A stretch of 64,000 nucleotides of DNA, from contig JAPZLL010000053.1 in the NCBI GenBank assembly GCA_036250225.1, positions 158,177 through 222,176 of the forward strand, read 5' to 3'. The notes below the pieces were generated by a model, which was given only the letters and a program-made list of their open reading frames with translations, was not told the DNA's origin and did no database searches. Source of the stretch: Cercophora sp. LCS_1. Lineage: Eukaryota > Ascomycota > Sordariomycetes > Sordariales > Lasiosphaeriaceae. This document shows, in pieces, positions 63,440 through 64,000 of this stretch. Numbering within the stretch: the first letter of the stretch is position 1; the number at the start of each line of letters is the position of its first letter. The translations under genes and the position numbers were made by a program.

Positions 63440-64000
63440 ATGGGCAACAGGTACATATGGCACGGTATGGCGTTGGGGTGGGGTGAATCTGGCTACGTTG
63501 TTATGTGGCTGAGGCGATCAGGTCTACTCTGCTTAGTTGAAGTGGAATGGCTACAAGCGTTCTGTTTACTTTACCGTGGGTGGCCCCTAATGCTGTTGGG
63601 AGTGAAGTCAAGGCTGTGAGGGAGAGCCTGCAATGGTTCCTTGTGCTGTGGCCTTGGTCCCCTGACAGAGATTTCGATATTGGGTATATTCGGCATGACG
63701 TTTACTCACTTTTGTCATCCCCAAATTTCCACTCCCCGGAACGACCTCCTCTCTTCTCTGTCGTACGGTATCGGAGTGGTGTTGAACAGCGGTTTCGCCC
63801 ATCTCCGGCATTCTTACCTCCCGTTTGAGGGTACCCCAGTTCCTACCCCAAATGTATGACCTCTTCTCCCCACTGACCTTTCCACATACGACCATAGGCA
63901 CTGGAAGAATGGTGATCCTGTTCGCACATAAGTGGGGCCTTGGCCCTCTGTTAACCCTAACCCTTTTACTTTACGTTCACGTGCCACAGCAAATCAACCC
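63440..64000. other. 3' flank of the GID1-like gene and start of a possible promoter
   Basis: No coding frame is convincing. The last 50 bp carry a double telobox and a CACGTG E-box, suggesting the promoter of a gene just beyond the window. Confidence 0.45.
63953..63964. promoter_or_regulatory. Double telobox (AACCCTAACCCT) with nearby CACGTG
   Basis: The same 12-mer as at 14197-14208, followed at 63978-63983 by a CACGTG E-box. Teloboxes of this type often mark promoters of ribosomal-protein and translation genes in filamentous fungi. Confidence 0.45.

Overview
The window is nuclear DNA of a filamentous ascomycete (Pezizomycotina, most likely a Sordariomycete). The reasons are short introns (mostly 44-130 nt, one of 347 nt) with GTRNGT donors and CTRAC/CTGAC-type branch sites, a moderately GC-rich base composition, and typical gene content: an APSES regulator of the StuA/ASM-1 type, a SesB-like/NACHT/ankyrin NLR, a CCG-6-like GPI wall protein, MBF1, Ies4 and GID1. 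I saw no operons, CRISPR arrays, rRNA, tRNA or recognisable transposons. All splice sites were placed by eye from frame and consensus.

Layout. 1-126 may be the C-terminus of a gene entering from the left. 488-6073 holds a GPI-anchored secreted protein and a 1,421-residue NLR. 6491-10588 holds a GFA-domain protein and a membrane DUF1365 protein, both on minus. 11156-16627 holds MBF1, the licensing factor Cdt1 (minus), a dienelactone hydrolase and a quinone oxidoreductase (minus). Cdt1 and the hydrolase diverge from a shared promoter with an MluI cell-cycle box and a perfect 12-bp inverted repeat. 18420-25322 holds the wall protein, a propionyl-CoA-synthetase-like enzyme ending in a peroxisomal AKL signal, and a coiled-coil protein (minus). 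26423-28416 is the StuA-type regulator (minus). Upstream of it lies about 13.6 kb in which I find no convincing gene.

42381-51126 holds a small BRCT protein, a stretch with exon-like minus-strand fragments, gamma-glutamyl phosphate reductase (minus) and a DHA1-type MFS transporter. 51345-56681 (minus) is the strangest locus: a secreted repeat protein with very long Leu/Ile/Pro/Ser arrays and Thr-rich modules, running into a GH18 chitinase-like domain. A single extra T breaks the frame between the two halves, and the GH18 catalytic Glu is replaced by Ser. The window closes with Ies4 (INO80 complex) and a GID1/RanBPM-like protein.

The genes do not form one pathway. The points most worth following are the repeat/GH18 pseudoenzyme locus, the gene-poor region in front of stuA with a possible N-terminally extended StuA isoform, the NLR, and the Cdt1 promoter architecture.
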